Assembly: GCA_947629275.1 (NCBI GenBank)
Contig: CANRDG010000005.1
Coordinates: 1 to 27,970, forward strand
Source: an uncultured Clostridia bacterium
GTDB taxonomy: Bacteria > Bacillota > Clostridia > Oscillospirales > Ruminococcaceae
Direction of reading: 5' to 3'
DNA length: 27,970 bases
Positions 26,954 to 27,970 of this stretch are shown in pieces; position 1 is the first letter of the stretch; each line of letters begins with the position of its first letter. The notes under the pieces are model-generated. The model was given only the letters and a program-made list of their open reading frames with translations, had not been told where the DNA came from and did no database searches. The translations under genes and the position numbers were made by a program.

Positions 26954-27970
26954 TTATATTTTTTCTTTTATAATATCGAGTATCCTGTGCGCCGTCTGCT
27001 CTTTGGACATCTTCTCAAGCTGCGCCGTGCCGTTTTTCGTTATGACCGTCAAAACGTTCGTGTCCGTCCCGAAGCCTGCGCCCTCCGTCTTAAGACTGTT
27101 GCAGCATATCATGTCGCAGTTTTTGCTCTCCAGCTTTTTCTTTGAGTTCTCGATAAGGTCGTCGGTCTCCATTGAAAATCCGCACAAAAACAACTTGCCG
27201 TCCTTGTGTTCGCCGAGGTATTTCAGTATATCAGTCGTGCGTTTCAGGTCTATCTTCATATCGCCGCCCGACTTCTTTATCTTGCTGTCCGCGACCGTTT
27301 CGGGGGTGTAGTCTGCCACCGCCGCCGCCTTTATAATAATGTCAAAGTCTGCATAACGCTCTTTCACCGCATTAAACATATCCTCCGCCGAAACGACATT
27401 CACAACTTCTGTAAACATCGGCGGCAGAACATCGGTGTGCGCCGCAATAACAGTCACCTGCGCGCCCCTCATCGCCGCAGCCTTAGCGAGAGCAAAGCCC
27501 ATTTTCCCTGAAGAATGGTTTGAAATAAACCGCACAGGGTCAATTGCCTCTCTCGTCGCGCCTGCCGTTACAAGCACTTTCTTGCCTGCTAAGTCCTTTT
27601 CAAAGGCTATCTCGTAAAGTATGTGCTCCAAAAGCTCGCCCTCGTCGGGCATTCTGCCGTCGCCTATATCACCGTTAGCGAGCATACCGCGGTCAGGCTC
27701 AACTATCTTGTAGCCGAACTTTTTCAGCTTTTCGATGTTGTATTGTACTATCGGGTCGTGATACATATTGTGGTTCATCGCAGGGGATATCATTCTCACG
27801 CAGGTGCAAGCCATTACGGTGGTGGTCAGCATATCGTCCGCAATGCCGTTTGCTATCTTGCCTATAACGTTTGCAGAGGCAGGGGCTATCATCACCAAGT
27901 CCGCCTGCTTTGCAAGGGCAACGTGCTCCACGCTGTACTGAAAATTGCGGTCAAAAGTGTCAATAAGGCA
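26954..27970 (-). CDS. coaBC: bifunctional phosphopantothenoylcysteine decarboxylase / phosphopantothenate-cysteine ligase, 5' end missing
   Basis: Coenzyme A synthesis. The frame is open to the right window edge, so the N-terminus (including the CoaC catalytic His region) is outside; about 338 residues are present. The CoaC part shows 'DLVMIAPASANVIGKIANGIADDML' elements and 'ISPAMNHNMY', the PxMNxxM substrate-binding motif. The CoaB part begins at about 'KKVLVTAGATREAIDPVRFISNHSSGKMG', the nucleotide-binding start, and includes 'KAAAVADYTP' and 'LKRTTDIL'. A GTG at 27931 falls inside the domain and is not the real start. It is followed 24 nt later by glmU, a plausible operon. Confidence 0.95.
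   Translation of the reverse strand, partial: CLIDTFDRNFQYSVEHVALAKQADLVMIAPASANVIGKIANGIADDMLTTTVMACTCVRMISPAMNHNMYHDPIVQYNIEKLKKFGYKIVEPDRGMLANGDIGDGRMPDEGELLEHILYEIAFEKDLAGKKVLVTAGATREAIDPVRFISNHSSGKMGFALAKAAAMRGAQVTVIAAHTDVLPPMFTEVVNVVSAEDMFNAVKERYADFDIIIKAAAVADYTPETVADSKIKKSGGDMKIDLKRTTDILKYLGEHKDGKLFLCGFSMETDDLIENSKKKLESKNCDMICCNSLKTEGAGFGTDTNVLTVITKNGTAQLEKMSKEQTAHRILDIIKEKI

Noticed and set aside
1..27970. CRISPR arrays, insertion sequences, rRNA or tRNA genes anywhere in the window
   Set aside because: No regularly spaced repeats, transposase-like frames or tRNA/rRNA signatures were seen on either strand.

Overview
The window looks like chromosomal DNA from a low-to-mid GC Clostridia member, most like Ruminococcus / Oscillospiraceae. 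The evidence is textbook sigma-A promoters (TTGACA, 17 bp, TATAAT, often with an extended TG), strong AGGAGG ribosome sites, occasional TTG/GTG starts, PPi-linked metabolism (pyruvate phosphate dikinase), and an rpmG-secE-nusG-rplK-rplA operon. Genus placement is inference. I see no tRNA, rRNA, insertion sequence, prophage or CRISPR array.

Layout. 1-2907 (minus): a leftward operon of a 37-aa membrane peptide, uracil-DNA glycosylase, an L-fucose/arabinose isomerase-family protein and a SIMPL-domain protein that runs off the left edge. 3040-4977 (plus): a tandem AAA ATPase whose first AAA module looks degenerate. 5027-5644 (minus): a cytidylate-kinase-like protein. 5743-6051: candidate type I toxin-antitoxin locus A. 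6104-8391 (minus): an aromatic amino acid operon (DAHP synthase, prephenate dehydratase, small acidic protein) behind a phenylalanine-rich leader peptide and attenuator. 8443-9409 (minus): three small unrecognised proteins. 9524-13189 (plus): a metallophosphoesterase, a FAD oxidoreductase and a GT-C type membrane glycosyltransferase. 13267-15817 (minus): the rpmG-secE-nusG-rplK-rplA operon. 15922-16355: candidate type I locus B, a relative of A. 16404-18164 (plus): four tandem zinc-ribbon membrane proteins. 18231-20106 (minus): a Na/phosphate cotransporter with a Pho-box-like promoter. 20138-22594 (minus): asparagine synthase plus a NADAR protein. 22612-25394 (minus): ppdK. 25499-27970 (minus): glmU and the 3' part of coaBC.

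How parts work together. Most genes are housekeeping, and the main interest is regulatory. The aroF-pheA operon has a complete Phe-codon attenuator. The phosphate transporter has 11-bp-phased TTAACA-like repeats at its -35 region. asnB has an intrinsic terminator in its leader. The rplK and rplA leaders both carry a GTGGGAG...ACCAC element that could be an L1 autoregulatory site.

The most novel signal is the pair of related loci at 5743-6051 and 15922-16355. Each encodes a 25-aa, single-span hydrophobic peptide ending in Lys-Lys. In each, the stop codon lies in a bidirectional terminator, and a convergent consensus promoter makes an antisense RNA of about 100 nt. The two antisense promoters and RNA 5' ends are strongly conserved between the loci. 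This is the architecture of a type I toxin-antitoxin system. The peptides do not match a named family I can recall.
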